Shown here: piece after piece, positions 63,411 through 64,000 of the stretch
Layout of the letters: each line of letters starts with the position of its first letter
Position numbering within the stretch: the first letter of the stretch is position 1
Source: Liminaster sp045576355
Lineage (GTDB): Bacteria > Bacteroidota > Bacteroidia > Bacteroidales > UBA3663
Direction: 5' to 3'
Assembly: GCA_045576355.1 (NCBI GenBank)
Contig: JAZNGG010000038.1
Location: forward strand, 49,348 to 113,347
Length of the DNA stretch: 64,000 nucleotides
The notes under the pieces: model-generated
Told to the model about the DNA's origin: nothing
Database searches by the model: none
The model's input: only the letters and a program-made list of their open reading frames with translations
Position numbers and translations under genes: made by a program

Positions 63411-63612
63411 TTACGACACCCGCGAAGCGGGTTGAATGCTGAGGTATAATTTTAGTTTATTAACATGAGTTTGTAAGTTGTACTTAGCAGATAGAGGATA
63501 AGAATACAATAGCGAGCCATGATATATTTTTCGGCACAATGTGATTGATCCGGATCTCTTTTACCCTCATTTTAGTCGTTAAAACTCTTAACACCCTGTA
63601 TGGAGTTTTACA

Positions 63613-63722
63613 CAGCACGCTGTGTCAGGAGATTCAGCACGCTGCGATGGCTTGCACAGCGCAGTCCGTTGGCTTACACAGCACGCTGAGTTTGCCTCTT
63701 CAGTGCGCTGCGTTGGGTCGCA
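63613..63722. repeat. array of five palindromic units at a 22-bp period (array B)
   Basis: Cores CAGCACGCTG, CAGCACGCTG, CAGCGCAGTC, CAGCACGCTG and CAGTGCGCTG start at 63613, 63635, 63657, 63679 and 63701, exactly 22 nt apart. It has the same core and unit number as array A at 32650. It is in the non-coding end of the window. Confidence 0.85.
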
Positions 63723-63741
63723 AATCAGTAGTAAATCACAG

Positions 63742-63829
63742 TAGCCTCATGATGCAACACGCGTACCCTCGTTGTTCGATGAGCCTACCCTCGTTGCATC
63801 ACGAGGCTACGCTTGTTTTGCCATGCAGC
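63742..63829. repeat. four further 22-bp-period units (array D) with inverted arms
   Basis: Units beginning TAGCCTC, TACCCTCGTTG, TACCCTCGTTG and TACGCTTGTT start at 63742, 63764, 63786 and 63808. In addition, 63741-63758 and 63793-63810 are inverted copies, 17 of 18 matching. The sequence differs from array B but the period is the same. Confidence 0.6.
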
Positions 63830-63873
63830 TCCCGGCTTCATCGGGACACCCACCCCGTTTCCAACCGCTTATA

Positions 63874-63920
63874 AATAACATTTAGCGAGGAGAAGATCCC
63901 GTCGATCTCTCCTCGCTAAA
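63874..63920 (-). terminator. AGCGAGGA hairpin, probable terminator of a minus-strand gene
   Basis: TTTAGCGAGGAGA pairs with TCTCCTCGCTAAA, with GATC arms inside. It has the same outer arm (AGCGAGGA) as the stem at 32804-32845 beside array A. It lies downstream of the minus-strand frame ending at 63954. Confidence 0.6.
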
Positions 63921-63953
63921 CGATGTATGACCCCTAAGTGGGCTATAAATATA

Positions 63954-64000
63954 TCACTTCAGCCCTTGAGGCTGTACAATGTCGATAAAAATCAAATCAT
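63954..64000 (-). CDS. 3' end of a minus-strand gene (partial)
   Basis: The minus strand is open from the window edge to a TGA at 63954-63956, giving a C-terminal piece ending DLIFIDIVQPQGLK. Its position just before the AGCGAGGA hairpin supports a real gene end, but only 15 codons are visible. Confidence 0.3.
   Translation of the reverse strand, partial: DLIFIDIVQPQGLK

Overview
The window looks like the chromosome of a Bacteroidales bacterium (Bacteroidaceae or Prevotellaceae-like; I cannot place the genus). Evidence: many genes are preceded by the Bacteroidota -7 box TAnnTTTG rather than a sigma70 -10, and start codons lack Shine-Dalgarno sites. Rho carries a long N-terminal insertion. 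TamB is paired with a lipoprotein-type TamA (TamL). Several families are typical of the order: DUF4290, DUF5063, the GGGtGRT protein, a surface beta-propeller next to BtuB, and short C-terminal sorting-like tails on secreted enzymes. No rRNA, tRNA, complete insertion sequence or CRISPR array was found.

Layout. 1-700: a decayed gene end followed by a small protein resembling CRISPR-associated Csx-type proteins. 949-8950 (minus strand): recQ, an ABC-F ATPase, rho, a DUF4290 protein and tsaB. 9088-13534 (plus): yicC, gmk, nadD, a DUF5063 protein, an RNase D-like exonuclease, a small membrane protein and a dehydrogenase-fold protein with an altered active site. 13941-18766 (minus): a complete L-rhamnose operon, rhaB-rhaA-rhaT-rhaD. 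18956-25864: a YgjP-type metallopeptidase and trmN6 (plus), htpG and a sodium/solute symporter (minus), then an L,D-transpeptidase and a lipoprotein (plus). 25941-32270 (plus): AsmA-like protein, glyA, pckA. 32271-33299: a 1-kb non-coding region with a 22-bp-period palindromic array, a probable small RNA and a long rod-like hairpin. 33300-40165 (minus): an RNA methyltransferase and a cobalamin riboswitch-controlled uptake operon (btuB, a BtuG-like lipoprotein, btuF, btuC) without an adjacent ATPase. 40300-40443: a MITE-like element. 40685-43840 (minus): a pectate lyase fused to a GH105 hydrolase. 44152-49125 (plus): secreted nuclease-like protein, a CHB_HEX/OB-fold protein, an OmpA lipoprotein and an esterase. 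49388-56733 (plus): tamB-tamL. 56887-59042 (plus): the IscU-like and GGGtGRT pair flanking a small membrane protein. 59754-63340 (plus): a four-gene cassette of LytTR regulator, FHA/zinc-ribbon membrane protein, periplasmic caspase-like protease and a transmembrane Ser/Thr kinase with a FISUMP sensor domain. 63341-64000: hairpins, a second copy of the 22-bp palindromic array, and the end of a minus-strand gene.

The two most notable signals are (i) the LytTR-FHA-caspase-kinase cassette, which has the parts expected of a regulated proteolysis or envelope-signalling system, and (ii) intergenic repeats of different sequence that share an exact 22-nt period at five places. Two of these arrays are near-copies of each other (five units each) and lie beside related AGCGAGGA hairpins. 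The rhamnose operon and the pectinase suggest growth on pectin-type plant polysaccharide. All family assignments were made by reading the sequence, without database searches.
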